Notes: generated by a model from the letters alone, not told the origin. DNA of 64,000 bases from Pseudalkalibacillus hwajinpoensis (GCF_015234585.1 NZ_JADFCM010000008.1:1426001-1490000), one strand, 5' to 3'. Shown: positions 47,494-56,748, numbered from the stretch's first letter. Numbers and translations: made by a program.

Positions 47494-48447
47494 ATGGAGG
47501 AAAGAAAGGAAATTAATACGCTATATCAAGTTGCAGAAATGTACTACGAGCAAGATATGACGCAAAGTGAAATAGCGAAAGAACTCGGGATCTATCGAAC
47601 AACCATCAGTAGAATGTTGAAGAAAATAAGAGAAAAAGAAATCGTACAAATCCGTATCAATTATGATGCCTTCAAAGAAGTTACCATCGGGAGAAAACTA
47701 AAAGAAAAGTATCAACTGAAAGAAGTCATTCTCATCCCCGAGAAAAAAGGTGCCTCTAGTGACCAAAATTTGAAGGCTATGGGGCAAGCATGTGCAAAGT
47801 TCTTAGATGGAGTAGTCAAAACTGATGATGTTATAGGATTTTCATGGGGAACATCTCTTGCCGCCGTTGCAGAGGAATTGAATCCTCAAAGAACTCAAGA
47901 AGGAATCATGTGTGTCCCGCTTATTGGTGGACCGGACGGTAAATTAGAAAGTCGTTATCATGCTAATACCATCGTTTATGAAATAGCTAAAAAGTGGAAA
48001 GGAAATTCTAAATTAGTTGATGTTCCCGCAATCGTTCAATCAGAAGCGTTAAAAGAAGCGTTGATGGATTCTGAACACTTTCGTGAAGTTGAGGATTTAT
48101 GGGGAAAGTTGACAATTGCCATTGTAGGTATTGGGTCCCCACTAATCAGCGACGGTCCAAACTGGCTCGCTTTTTATGGAGAAAGATTCCAGGGTGAAAT
48201 GGAAAAGAGTAAAGTAGCAGGGGACATTTGCTCAAACTTCTTTGACAAATCCGGAAAGACTCTAGATACGAGACTCTCAAATCGCACAATTTCCGTTGAT
48301 ATGAATGATCTTCATAAGGCAAGGTACACCATCGGAGTAGCTGAATCCAAGGAAAAGGTTGAAGCAATCCGAGCCGCGCTAGTATCTGGTCACCTTAATG
48401 TTCTTGTTACAACGGAAGAGACGGCAAGTGAGTTAATGAATGATTAG
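47494..48447 (+). CDS. SorC/DeoR family sugar-binding transcriptional regulator
   Basis: 317 residues from the ATG at 47494 behind AAAGGGGGGG; a longer frame from 47377 would run through the operator and lacks an SD. N-terminal helix-turn-helix (about 22-45, TQSEIAKELGIYRTTISRML) and a C-terminal phosphosugar-binding domain (about 60-315) with GFSWGTSLAAVAEEL and CVPLIGGPDG. Effector probably a phosphorylated sugar or polyol. Confidence 0.9.
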   Translation: MEERKEINTLYQVAEMYYEQDMTQSEIAKELGIYRTTISRMLKKIREKEIVQIRINYDAFKEVTIGRKLKEKYQLKEVILIPEKKGASSDQNLKAMGQACAKFLDGVVKTDDVIGFSWGTSLAAVAEELNPQRTQEGIMCVPLIGGPDGKLESRYHANTIVYEIAKKWKGNSKLVDVPAIVQSEALKEALMDSEHFREVEDLWGKLTIAIVGIGSPLISDGPNWLAFYGERFQGEMEKSKVAGDICSNFFDKSGKTLDTRLSNRTISVDMNDLHKARYTIGVAESKEKVEAIRAALVSGHLNVLVTTEETASELMND

Positions 48448-48755
48448 CTTGGATAAATATGAACATTAAGCTGAACTCGAATTTAAGCTTTATGACATGA
48501 TATTTCGACGGCATCAGTTAGAAGAATTGCCTCATCTACAAGTATATTTATATGAGCAAAATGAGGTGGAGCCTTCATAACAGTTAACTTCAGCTATTGG
48601 ATAAGCCTATTTATTCTTAAAAAATTGTCAGTTTGAAGAAAGGTTAATAAGATTGGAAGGGGCTAGATGTCTCTTTATTTACCCCTATTGTAACTAACGT
48701 GTTCATACTGTCGAAACAAGAGTTAGAAAAATCACGTTAAAAGGAGAGGTTTGAG
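48448..48755 (+). other. 308-bp gap without a clear gene
   Basis: A 36-codon open stretch (48470-48580) lacks an SD-backed start and could be a gene remnant (FRRHQLEELPHLQ). Otherwise AT-rich; no convincing promoter or terminator. Confidence 0.4.
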
Positions 48756-49727
48756 ATGAAGCAAGTGAATTGGGGAATTGTTGGACCAGGAGGGATTGCT
48801 ACAGATTTTGCACAGGCGATTAATGAGGTTAATGGGCAAATCTTTGGGGTCTGGGGAAGAAATGTAGAAAAAGCTAGGGGATTCGCTGATCGTTATGGAG
48901 TAGAGCACGTATATGAGAAAACGGAAGATATGTTTAAGGATGATCGCATTGATATCGTATATATAGCAACTCCACACAGTATTCACTATTCTTTCATCAT
49001 TGATGCGTTGAATTCTGGAAAGCATGTTCTATGTGAGAAGGCAATCACAATGAACGGTGAACAACTGCAAGAAATTATTAATTTAGCAGAGTCCAAGAAA
49101 CTAATCGTAGCGGAAGCGATGACGATTTATCATATGCCTCTATACAAGAAGTTACAAGACATTATCCAGGAAGGTAAAATTGGAAAAGTCAATATGGTCA
49201 ATGTGACCTTCGGTAGTTGCAAGGAAGATGATCCAACCAATCGTTTTTTCAATCCAGACCTTGCTGGTGGTGGAATGTTGGACATTGGTACTTATGCTCT
49301 TTCATTCACAAGGTTTTTCCTATCTAGTCAGCCAACGGAACTTCATACAACTGTTAAGAAATATGAGACTGGGGTAGACGAACAATCTGGAATTGTGTTG
49401 AAAAATGATCAGGATGAAATGGCAGTAGTGTCATTGGCGATGAGGGCTAAGATGCCTAAGCGAGGAATCGTAGCTGGAGATGAAGGGTTCATCACAGTTG
49501 ATAATTTTCCAAGAGCTGATAAAGCAACAATTACATATACATCTGATGGTTCTGTAGAAACAATTGAAGCTGGAGAAGAAAGAAGAGCCCTTATGTATGA
49601 AGTGGAGGCAATGAATGACCTGATTTTGAATAATAAAGAGAATTGGACCTTATCACTTTCACGTCAGGTAATGTCTTTAATGGATGTGGCCCGTCAGAAG
49701 TGGGATCTTACGTATCATTTCGAATAA
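48756..49727 (+). CDS. Gfo/Idh/MocA family NAD(P)-dependent oxidoreductase
   Basis: 323 residues: N-terminal Rossmann domain with GIVGPGGIATDFAQA, the middle motif GKHVLCEKAITMN (EKP type with Ala), and a C-terminal alpha/beta domain with GGGMLDIGTYALSF. Family members oxidise sugars, inositols or trans-dihydrodiols; the sequence is nearest in style to the dihydrodiol/xylose dehydrogenase group. Likely under the SorC regulator. SD AAAGGAGAGG. Confidence 0.88.
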   Translation: MKQVNWGIVGPGGIATDFAQAINEVNGQIFGVWGRNVEKARGFADRYGVEHVYEKTEDMFKDDRIDIVYIATPHSIHYSFIIDALNSGKHVLCEKAITMNGEQLQEIINLAESKKLIVAEAMTIYHMPLYKKLQDIIQEGKIGKVNMVNVTFGSCKEDDPTNRFFNPDLAGGGMLDIGTYALSFTRFFLSSQPTELHTTVKKYETGVDEQSGIVLKNDQDEMAVVSLAMRAKMPKRGIVAGDEGFITVDNFPRADKATITYTSDGSVETIEAGEERRALMYEVEAMNDLILNNKENWTLSLSRQVMSLMDVARQKWDLTYHFE

Positions 49728-49817
49728 AAAATACTTTTACAGTTCCAATGTGTGACATGATTCAATTCTATTCTTATGTTTCTTAAATCTGCTCAATTCA
49801 AGGAAGGAGAGAATAAG

Positions 49818-50336
49818 ATGTATAGAGGTATTGACCATATAGGGATGACCGTACCAAATATAGAAGTAGCTACTAATTTTTTCCGGGAAGCTTTTGACGC
49901 TAAAGTTTGTTATGATGTGCAGCGACCCGAACATGATCCGATGAAAGGAGAAGAAGTAGAGAAACAATTGGGGTTACCATCTGGAAAAACAATTATTCAT
50001 ATGCGTCTATTGAGAATCGGTGAGGGACCAACTATTGAACTTTTTCAGCTAGGAACAAAAGCAGACAAGGATCCAGCGAAAATATCTGATTTGGGTCTAC
50101 ATCATTTTGCTTTATATGTTGACGATATTAAAGAATCTTCTAAACGTTTCGAAGCTGCAGGTGGCTCTCTTTTGTCGGAACCCCACCCACTGGCTGGAGT
50201 GGAAGATGGACCACGTAATAGTGGAGTATATGGGACAACCCCTTGGGGAAGTTTGATAGAATTAATAAAGTATCCTGATGGAATTGATTACCCGAATGAA
50301 AGCGAAGCAAAGAGATGGAGCCCTCCAAAGCACTAG
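49818..50336 (+). CDS. VOC family protein (glyoxalase/dioxygenase superfamily)
   Basis: 172 residues from ATG 49818 (AAGGAGAG ahead). Starts MYRGIDHIGMTVPNIEVATNFF with the first metal His, then GLHHFALYVDDI and a late LIELIKYP Glu, a full metal triad. Follows the Gfo/Idh gene by 90 bp and ends before a terminator, so the two probably form one transcript. Enzyme activity unknown. Confidence 0.83.
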   Translation: MYRGIDHIGMTVPNIEVATNFFREAFDAKVCYDVQRPEHDPMKGEEVEKQLGLPSGKTIIHMRLLRIGEGPTIELFQLGTKADKDPAKISDLGLHHFALYVDDIKESSKRFEAAGGSLLSEPHPLAGVEDGPRNSGVYGTTPWGSLIELIKYPDGIDYPNESEAKRWSPPKH

Positions 50337-50410
50337 AAATTGATCCTGTTCTTTATTGAACTTTTGAATGGAACAAGTTATGTTTCCTATGTAAACAACA
50401 CTTCAGATTT

Positions 50411-50437
50411 AAGTCAGCATTTATGCTGACTTTTTTT
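50411..50437 (+). terminator. intrinsic terminator
   Basis: AAGTCAGCAT-TT-ATGCTGACTT at 50411-50432 followed by five more T. Confidence 0.9.
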
Positions 50438-50617
50438 ATAGTTTAAGCAGAAAATAGGGTTTTGCAAAAAAAGCGACTCACACCAACAAGAAAGCGAAAA
50501 ATCTCACCTGCAATCTGATGTGCAATTGTAATGAACAGTTTAGTAGAAGGACTATGTTTTCAATTTACATAATATCAATATTTTAAACTATTATATTATT
50601 AAAGGGAGAGGGTAAAT

Positions 50618-51007
50618 TTGATACACCATATCGAGCTGTATGTATCAGATCTGAAAGAAAGTACAGAATTTTGGGGATGGTTATTAAAAGAACTTGGTTA
50701 TACACCATTTCAAAATTGGAAAGAAGGGAGAAGCTGGAGAGATAAAGAAAGCTATATCGTATTTGTGCAAGTTGAGGAGAAATACAAAGAAGTGGGATAT
50801 CATCGTAAACGGATTGGTATAAATCATCTCGCATTTCGTGCTCATTCAAAAGAGCAGGTAGAAAATATTCGATTAATGCTCGTACAAAAACAAGCTTCTA
50901 TTTTATATAACGAGCTATATCCTCATGCAGGTGGGATCAATCATTATGCGCTTTACTTTGAAGATCCAGATCGAATAAAGGTAGAAATTGTATCACCAAA
51001 CATATGA
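50618..51007 (+). CDS. VOC family protein, small
   Basis: 129 residues, TTG start at 50618 after GGGAGAGGG. VOC-type: IHHIELYVSDLKEST, INHLAFRAHS, GGINHYALYFEDPDRIKVEIV. The His and Glu ligands at both module ends are kept. Single gene between two terminators; its substrate cannot be told. Confidence 0.8.
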   Translation: MIHHIELYVSDLKESTEFWGWLLKELGYTPFQNWKEGRSWRDKESYIVFVQVEEKYKEVGYHRKRIGINHLAFRAHSKEQVENIRLMLVQKQASILYNELYPHAGGINHYALYFEDPDRIKVEIVSPNI

Positions 51008-51092
51008 TAAATTTCAATTACCGTACTATATATATAAAATTAAATAACAAAAGTTAATAAGAATTATTGCAAATCACAAGGGACGTCAATAC

Positions 51093-51122
51093 AAAAAACA
51101 GGCCAATTTGGCCTGTTTTTCT
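51093..51122. terminator. bidirectional intrinsic terminator
   Basis: AAAAAACAGGCC (51093-51104), loop AATTT, GGCCTGTTTTT (51110-51120); serves the converging VOC and peroxiredoxin genes. Confidence 0.9.
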
Positions 51123-51629
51123 TTATCCCTTATAAGTCTTTCCAATATACTGAACGATTTTACGTAACTCTGTAACAGTAGGACGACCAAAAGGACTTGT
51201 TTGTCTTTGTTGATAAAGCAATTCGCCCTTATCATCAATAAGGAAGTAGGCTGGCTCACCATGAGCGCCATGATCTTCATATGGATCATCTTCTTTATGA
51301 TAGTGAACATCATATGCTTCAAGTGCTTTTAAATCCTCATCAGCTAATACTGGAAAAGAAAGATTCTTTTCTTCAGCCATTGCTTTTAAATCATCAAATT
51401 TATCAGTTGATATAGTTGTAATATGAACATTTTTCCCTTCAAAGAAACCAGTACTTTCTTCTAGACTTTCAAGATCACTCACACAAACGGGGCACCAGGA
51501 ACCTCTAAAGAAAATGACGAGGTGCCATCCACCTTTTTCTTTACGGTATGATTCAAAAGAATATTCTTCGCCGTTTACTGCAGGAAGTGAAAAATTAGGG
51601 ACTGCGTCTTTCAATGCAAATTTAGACAA
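51123..51629 (-). CDS. peroxiredoxin-like (AhpC/TSA) thioredoxin-fold protein
   Basis: 168 residues with the redox motif FRGSWCPVCVSDLESLEE (Cys-Pro-Val-Cys), as in peroxiredoxin-like/resA-type proteins. No signal peptide, so cytosolic. Starts at TTG (complement of 51627-51629), eight bases after AAAGGAGG. Function likely thiol peroxide or disulfide reduction. Confidence 0.87.
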   Translation of the reverse strand: MSKFALKDAVPNFSLPAVNGEEYSFESYRKEKGGWHLVIFFRGSWCPVCVSDLESLEESTGFFEGKNVHITTISTDKFDDLKAMAEEKNLSFPVLADEDLKALEAYDVHYHKEDDPYEDHGAHGEPAYFLIDDKGELLYQQRQTSPFGRPTVTELRKIVQYIGKTYKG

Positions 51630-51839
51630 AACGATTTCCTCCTTTGAATAATAACAATCACCTTATAATGTAAGGCAGTTGTTATGATACTCTGATTCAG
51701 AAATAAATGATGTAAGATACCTTACTCTATTTTGAGACTGAATAATTGACAAAGGAAATTGTCGTTACAGCCTTTTTATTGGGAATAAAAACGAATTGGC
51801 TATCATACGTTCAGAACAAACTAATTGCACGTATTCCAA

Positions 51840-51875
51840 CATAATGATACAAAACATATATTGTGTATCATTATG
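51840..51875. repeat. 36-bp near-perfect palindrome upstream of the recombinase
   Basis: CATAATGATACAAAA (51840-51854) and TTGTGTATCATTATG (51861-51875) are inverted arms with a single mismatch around CATATA. Shares the octamer TAATGATA with sites further downstream. Confidence 0.82.
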
Positions 51876-51935
51876 AAAATGAATGAAAGCTTATTTTTTG
51901 GGGGTTTTCTCTTTTCGAACAGAACGAAGAAAGGT

Positions 51936-51983
51936 ATAATGATACATATTAATTAAATGTTTATCATTAACGATACATATTAA
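51936..51983. repeat. cluster of TAATGATAC-type sites before the recombinase start
   Basis: TAATGATACATATTAA (51937-51952) recurs 31 bp later as TAACGATACATATTAA (51968-51983), with an inverted TATCATTA (51962-51969) between. The first copy includes a TATAAT (51935-51940), so the sites could be promoter operators; recombinase binding sites are the other reading. Confidence 0.7.
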
Positions 51984-52005
51984 ATAGAGAAAGAAGGATG
52001 CCCTC

Positions 52006-52548
52006 ATGAACACGGTTCAGCCGATTCGTGATCCTCAGAAGATCAAATTAGTAAAAAAACATCTACGAAAGCGAAATTCCAGAGATTGGTTTTTATTTAA
52101 TATGGGAATTAATACCGGTCTGCGGATTAGTGATTTACTTCCATTACGTGTGGGGGACGTTCGAAATCAAACACACATTATTATCAAGGAGAAAAAAACA
52201 GGAAAAGCCAAACGATTTCCGATCAACTATTCTCTTAAGGAACTCATTGAGTCGTATACGTTTGATATGGAAGAACGTGATTTTTTATTTCCATCGAATA
52301 AAACCGATTTACCGATTCAAAGAGGACAAGCTTACAAAATATTAAATCATGCTGCAGCGGAAGCAGGGCTTTCCGAAATTGGAACACATACTATGCGTAA
52401 GACGTTTGGTTATTTTTACTATAAACAAACAAAGGATGTGGCAATGCTTCAGAAGATCTTTGGACATTCTGCACCATCGATTACATTAAGGTATATTGGA
52501 ATTGAGCAGGAGCAAATGGATGAATCATTGTTCAACTTTAGTTTATAA
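52006..52548 (+). CDS. minimal tyrosine recombinase (YoeC-like)
   Basis: 180 residues comprising only the catalytic domain of phage-integrase-type recombinases. Catalytic residues seen: Arg in NTGLRISDLLPL, Lys in EKKTGKAKRF, HTMRKTF (His-x-x-Arg), GHSAP (His) and the nucleophile Tyr in TLRYIGIEQ. The N-terminal core-binding domain of XerC/D is absent. B. subtilis YoeC has the same size and looks related. Function unknown. It is preceded by an array of inverted TAATGATAC sites. Confidence 0.88.
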   Translation: MNTVQPIRDPQKIKLVKKHLRKRNSRDWFLFNMGINTGLRISDLLPLRVGDVRNQTHIIIKEKKTGKAKRFPINYSLKELIESYTFDMEERDFLFPSNKTDLPIQRGQAYKILNHAAAEAGLSEIGTHTMRKTFGYFYYKQTKDVAMLQKIFGHSAPSITLRYIGIEQEQMDESLFNFSL

Positions 52549-52721
52549 GTGAAGCAATGATAGACATGTTATAATTTATAAAAGAGGGGGGAGGAGTTGA
52601 AGGTATAAATATGGTTTTGCTTCGAGAAAAAAATTTTAATGCTGCAAAAGCATATTAATGAAGAAACTCATTTGAATTACTGTTTTTGTAACCGATTACA
52701 AATAAGGAGGAGGTTATCCCT

Positions 52722-53564
52722 TTGGATAAAAAAGATCACGTTGATCCTACCGAATCATCTATACATACGGATTTTAAAAACAATATGACTTACGGAGAAT
52801 ACTTAAGTCTCGATCAAATACTCTCTGGGCAAAATAGACTTTCAGACCATCATGACGAAATGCTCTTTATCATCATTCATCAGGTTAGTGAATTGTGGAT
52901 GAAGTTAATTCTACATGAACTAAAAGGAGCCATTGAAGCAATTGAAAATAATGAACTTTCGTCTGCCTTTAAAATGCTTGCACGTGTTTCAAAGACCCAA
53001 ACCCAAATTATTCAGGCTTGGGATGTTCTTTCAACATTAACACCATCAGAATATATGGAGTTTCGTGATTCGCTCGGACAGGCATCTGGTTTTCAATCTT
53101 ATCAATACCGCATGATCGAATTTTCATTAGGATACAAAACATCACACGTGCTTAAAATCTATGAAAAGGATGAAGAGCTTCACGCACAACTTAAGAATGC
53201 TTATCAAAAACCCGGCATTTATGATGTCGCCATTAAAGCTCTCTCCAGAGCAGGGTTACCGATAGATCAAGGAGTTCTTCAACGCGATGTAACCAAAACT
53301 TATGAGAAGAATGATTCTGTGTTGCAGGCATGGCTGACGGTATACCGGAATGTCGATACATACTGGGATCTTTATGAGCTTGCCGAAAAACTCGTCGATA
53401 TTGAAGACTGGCTGCAGCAATGGAGATTCCGTCATATGAAAACGGTTGAGAGAATTATTGGTTTTAAGCAGGGTACAGGAGGCTCATCAGGGGTCGGTTA
53501 TTTAAAGAAAGTACTTGATCACCGTTTCTTCCCAGAGCTCTGGGATATTAGAACCGCCCTCTAG
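52722..53564 (+). CDS. kynA: tryptophan 2,3-dioxygenase
   Basis: 280-residue heme enzyme opening L-tryptophan to N-formylkynurenine. Typical blocks: [35 protein letters not shown] with the distal His, [14 protein letters not shown], and [14 protein letters not shown] with the proximal heme His near 240, ending [12 protein letters not shown] start at 52722 after AGGAGGAGG. Kynurenine formamidase and kynureninase genes are not adjacent. Confidence 0.93.
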   Translation: MDKKDHVDPTESSIHTDFKNNMTYGEYLSLDQILSGQNRLSDHHDEMLFIIIHQVSELWMKLILHELKGAIEAIENNELSSAFKMLARVSKTQTQIIQAWDVLSTLTPSEYMEFRDSLGQASGFQSYQYRMIEFSLGYKTSHVLKIYEKDEELHAQLKNAYQKPGIYDVAIKALSRAGLPIDQGVLQRDVTKTYEKNDSVLQAWLTVYRNVDTYWDLYELAEKLVDIEDWLQQWRFRHMKTVERIIGFKQGTGGSSGVGYLKKVLDHRFFPELWDIRTAL

Positions 53565-53593
53565 GTGATTATAATATCATTATGTAAACTTAT

Positions 53594-53626
53594 AAAAAAA
53601 CGCTCTCAGTTGGGAGCGTTTTTTTT
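53594..53626. terminator. bidirectional intrinsic terminator
   Basis: AAAAACGCTC and GAGCGTTTTT arms around TCAGTTGG; converging kynA and G1P dehydrogenase genes share it. Confidence 0.88.
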
Positions 53627-54680
53627 ATATGAGTAGTTCATTTAATTTTGCATCACTTTCTAGGAAAGAGAGCGCCTTCCTTTGAAAATCTTCATCATGA
53701 AGGTACGTATATCGATGGGGCTTAACAGAAGGAGCCTTCAAAATAGCTTCAGCCAGGTCAGATTTTTGCATACGTTCCTTCTTGATATAATCAAAGAAAC
53801 CAGTACGTTCAAATACTTTCCCCATCCGTATCGCTCTGTGGTTCTGCACATTAGCCATAATATAAGTTGCGATTCCGACCTGTATGCCGTGCATGTGCGG
53901 ATTTGATAATTGTTTATCGAGCGCATGGGAAATTAAATGCTCTGAACCACTTATTGGTGCGCTATTGCCGCTAATAACCGTTGCCACACCGCCCATTGTT
54001 AACGAGCTTACAAGTTCTTTAATGAAGATCGGATTTTGAATATCTGACATCGGCGTTCGAATGAAACTGTTAACAGCCTTCTTACTTAGCATCGCTGCAA
54101 AGGCATTTACGTGCCCTTTACTGTTCTTTTCTTCAAATTCCCAATCATAAAGAGCCGTTATATTACTCATTAGATCACCAACTCCTGCAAGCAAGAAGGG
54201 AGAAGGGGCTTGTTTAATCACTTCGAGGTCCGCAATGATCCCATAAGGTACCTGTGCAGGAACAGTAGTTTTTTTGTGATTCACAATAAGAGAGCAGTTG
54301 CTACTAGCAAAACCATCATTTGAGGCAGAGGTCGGCATGCTTATAAACGGTAGTTTTCTAGAGAACGCAATATATTTCCCATAATCTATAACCATACCAC
54401 CGCCCATAGCAATCACAACATCATAAGAATCAAGGGAAAAAGCATACCCGATCAGATCATGAATGGTTTTCCCAGGTTCCATCTTTTGAAGATCGATGGT
54501 GACATGTTTCATATTCTCCTGAAAGGACTCGCCATAAGTCTCATATGTAAATTCATCGAATAAAAATAGGGCATGATGAAAGCCGTGCTTATGGAGAATC
54601 ATATCAAGCTGATGGCGGATACCAGAACGAATCTCCAAAATGGCAGGGATCGGAATATTCGTTAATGGATGCATGGTCAA
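53625..54680 (-). CDS. egsA: sn-glycerol-1-phosphate dehydrogenase (AraM/EgsA family)
   Basis: 351 residues, iron-type alcohol dehydrogenase fold. NAD(P) site MGGGMVIDYGKY (92-103), PTSASNDGFAS (116-126), and metal ligands D169 (GVGDLMSN), H248 (GSEHLISH) and H264 (PHMHGIQ). The family turns dihydroxyacetone phosphate into G1P, the archaeal lipid stereoisomer; Bacillus AraM does the same with Ni2+. Length is closer to the archaeal enzymes than to AraM (about 394). Overlaps the upstream HAD phosphatase gene by four bases. Confidence 0.87.
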   Translation of the reverse strand: MTMHPLTNIPIPAILEIRSGIRHQLDMILHKHGFHHALFLFDEFTYETYGESFQENMKHVTIDLQKMEPGKTIHDLIGYAFSLDSYDVVIAMGGGMVIDYGKYIAFSRKLPFISMPTSASNDGFASSNCSLIVNHKKTTVPAQVPYGIIADLEVIKQAPSPFLLAGVGDLMSNITALYDWEFEEKNSKGHVNAFAAMLSKKAVNSFIRTPMSDIQNPIFIKELVSSLTMGGVATVISGNSAPISGSEHLISHALDKQLSNPHMHGIQVGIATYIMANVQNHRAIRMGKVFERTGFFDYIKKERMQKSDLAEAILKAPSVKPHRYTYLHDEDFQRKALSFLESDAKLNELLI

Positions 54681-55324
54681 ATCGTTCCTTTCTCATGCAG
54701 GAAATCTTCAATCTGTTGAAACGATTCAACGGCTACGAATGGCACGTTATTTTCTTTTAGTAGTTCTTGCAGTGCGTCTTTAGCAAAAGTAAGATCAGCA
54801 ACTTTGGCTGGATGAGAATCTGGTTCGCTATCACCAGCAAAATAAACCACTTCATACTTTTCTTTCAGATCTGAAATCACTTTTGATTTATCAATACCAT
54901 ATCTTCTCGAATAATGTTTATGATTCTCATTAATCGACAAATGGACATTTTTTTTCTCGTAATAGCCTTTGTTCGAGAAAACAGGGACATGCTGAATGCC
55001 ATAATGATTCAAAATGTGGTGAATGTAATAATCAGTCCCAGCACTTAAAATGTAGAAATCCCCGCCGTTTTCTTGTACCTTCTTAATAAAGGAAGGAACA
55101 TGCTCATCAATCGGTAAGGAGAGGATATCTTGAATAATTTGTTCCTCATGCTGATCAATGGATTGAAATACCTGGCTTAGAAAATCAATATCTTGCATTT
55201 CCCCAGCTTTCCACTTCTTATACAACCCTTTACCTTCAGGATAATAAGTTTCAATCACAAGCCAGTAGAAATCTTTTTTTGAAATGGTTCCGTCAAAATC
55301 AGATACAAATGCCCACTTTTTCAT
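54677..55324 (-). CDS. HAD superfamily (MtnX/phosphoserine phosphatase-like) phosphatase
   Basis: 215 residues with all HAD motifs: DFDGTISKKD (9-18), ILSAGTDYYIHHIL with the motif-II Ser, and FAGDSEPDSHPAKVAD. Cap region between motifs I and II is helical (HAD-IB). Similar proteins include 2-hydroxy-3-keto-5-methylthiopentenyl-1-phosphate phosphatase, but no methionine-salvage gene is near. First gene of a two-gene operon with G1P dehydrogenase (ATGA-type overlap), so it may remove phosphate from G1P or a derivative. Confidence 0.85.
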   Translation of the reverse strand: MKKWAFVSDFDGTISKKDFYWLVIETYYPEGKGLYKKWKAGEMQDIDFLSQVFQSIDQHEEQIIQDILSLPIDEHVPSFIKKVQENGGDFYILSAGTDYYIHHILNHYGIQHVPVFSNKGYYEKKNVHLSINENHKHYSRRYGIDKSKVISDLKEKYEVVYFAGDSEPDSHPAKVADLTFAKDALQELLKENNVPFVAVESFQQIEDFLHEKGTI

Positions 55325-55491
55325 TTATATTTCCTCCTTCATTTAGTCGTTGATCTATTAAAATTGTAGCATGCTTTCATATTCAAAAGAAATCTGATTC
55401 TTTTAGAACAATAACGTACAGCCGCACTAAATTGTGTTAAAATGAATTTTAAAAAGTTAAACAATTCAATTTAATCTGAAGGAGTGCGAGA

Positions 55492-56748
55492 ATGAGTAAA
55501 ACAATCAGTAAAGTCCAGGTGGAAGATATCATTATCGCAAACCAGGTTTTAAAAGAAGTCGTTGTTCATACACCTCTACAGCGGAATGAAATTCTTTCTG
55601 ATCGATATAATTGCAATGTGTATTTGAAGAGAGAAGATTTACAGAGTGTTCGTTCTTTTAAAATTAGAGGCGCTTATAATTTGATTCAAGGTTTAACGAT
55701 GGAAGAGAAAGCAAATGGAATCGTATGCGCAAGTGCAGGGAACCATGCCCAGGGCGTAGCCTTTTCTTGTAAAACGCTTGGCATTCAAGGGCATATCTTT
55801 ATGCCTGCTACGACGCCCCGTCAAAAAATCTCGCAAGTTGAATTGTTTGGTGGATCGTTTGTGGAAGTCATTCTAACAGGGGATACGTTTGATGATTCCT
55901 TTCTAACCGCTAAAGAATTTTGTAACAAACACGACAAAGCATTCATTCATCCTTTTGATGATTATCGAACGATTGCAGGACAGGGAACAGTAGGACTTGA
56001 AATTATGAATGATATTGATGAAGTCGACTTTGTTATGCTCAGCATTGGAGGGGGAGGTCTTGCCTCAGGCGTAGGGTCTTATATCAAAAGCATTAGCCCA
56101 CACACGAAAATCATAGGCATAGAGCCTGAAGGTGCCCCAGGAATGAAAAGTTCCATTGAAAAGGACGAGGTCGTACCGCTTGATTATATCGATAAATTTG
56201 TAGATGGAGCTGCTGTGAAACAAGTTGGAAAGCTGACACTCGATATTTGCAAACATATCCTTGATGATGTCGTACTTGTGCCAGAAGGGAAAATTTGTAC
56301 AACCATCTTAGAGCTATACAACCAGAACGCCATTGTGGCTGAGCCAGCCGGCGCTTTGTCCATCGCCGCTCTCGATTTTTATCGTGATCAAATAAAAGGA
56401 AAGAATGTGGTGTGCGTTATTAGTGGGGGAAATAACGATATTAATCGCATGCAGGAAATCCAGGAACGTTCTTTAATTTATGAAGGGCTAAAACATTATT
56501 TTATTGTACATTTCCCACAACGAGCTGGTGCGTTAAAAGAATTTATGGCTGATGTTTTAGGTCCAACAGATGATATTACCCGCTTTGAATACACGAAAAA
56601 GAACAATCGTGATCGAGGGCCTGTTCTAGCAGGAATTGAGCTCAAACACAAAGAAGATTATGAACCTTTGATTGAGCGTTTAAATCGAAAAGGATTTTCT
56701 TACATTGAAATTAACAAGGACCAAGATCTCTTTAACCTACTCATTTAA
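55492..56748 (+). CDS. ilvA: threonine ammonia-lyase (biosynthetic)
   Basis: 418-residue PLP enzyme making 2-oxobutyrate from threonine for isoleucine synthesis. PLP Lys is in VRSFKIRGAYN (about residue 63), the glycine loop is SIGGGGLASG near 185. One C-terminal ACT-like regulatory domain (about 335-418, HYFIVHFPQRAGALKEFM), the short Gram-positive form that suggests isoleucine control. SD AAGGAG. Confidence 0.94.
   Translation: MSKTISKVQVEDIIIANQVLKEVVVHTPLQRNEILSDRYNCNVYLKREDLQSVRSFKIRGAYNLIQGLTMEEKANGIVCASAGNHAQGVAFSCKTLGIQGHIFMPATTPRQKISQVELFGGSFVEVILTGDTFDDSFLTAKEFCNKHDKAFIHPFDDYRTIAGQGTVGLEIMNDIDEVDFVMLSIGGGGLASGVGSYIKSISPHTKIIGIEPEGAPGMKSSIEKDEVVPLDYIDKFVDGAAVKQVGKLTLDICKHILDDVVLVPEGKICTTILELYNQNAIVAEPAGALSIAALDFYRDQIKGKNVVCVISGGNNDINRMQEIQERSLIYEGLKHYFIVHFPQRAGALKEFMADVLGPTDDITRFEYTKKNNRDRGPVLAGIELKHKEDYEPLIERLNRKGFSYIEINKDQDLFNLLI

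Noticed and set aside
48470-48580. 36-codon open stretch that reads like a protein
   Set aside because: No start codon with SD and no recognised family; at most a remnant.
52006-52548. Prophage or integrative element marked by the recombinase
   Set aside because: No other phage or conjugation genes, no flanking tRNA and no direct-repeat ends; neighbours are ordinary chromosomal genes.
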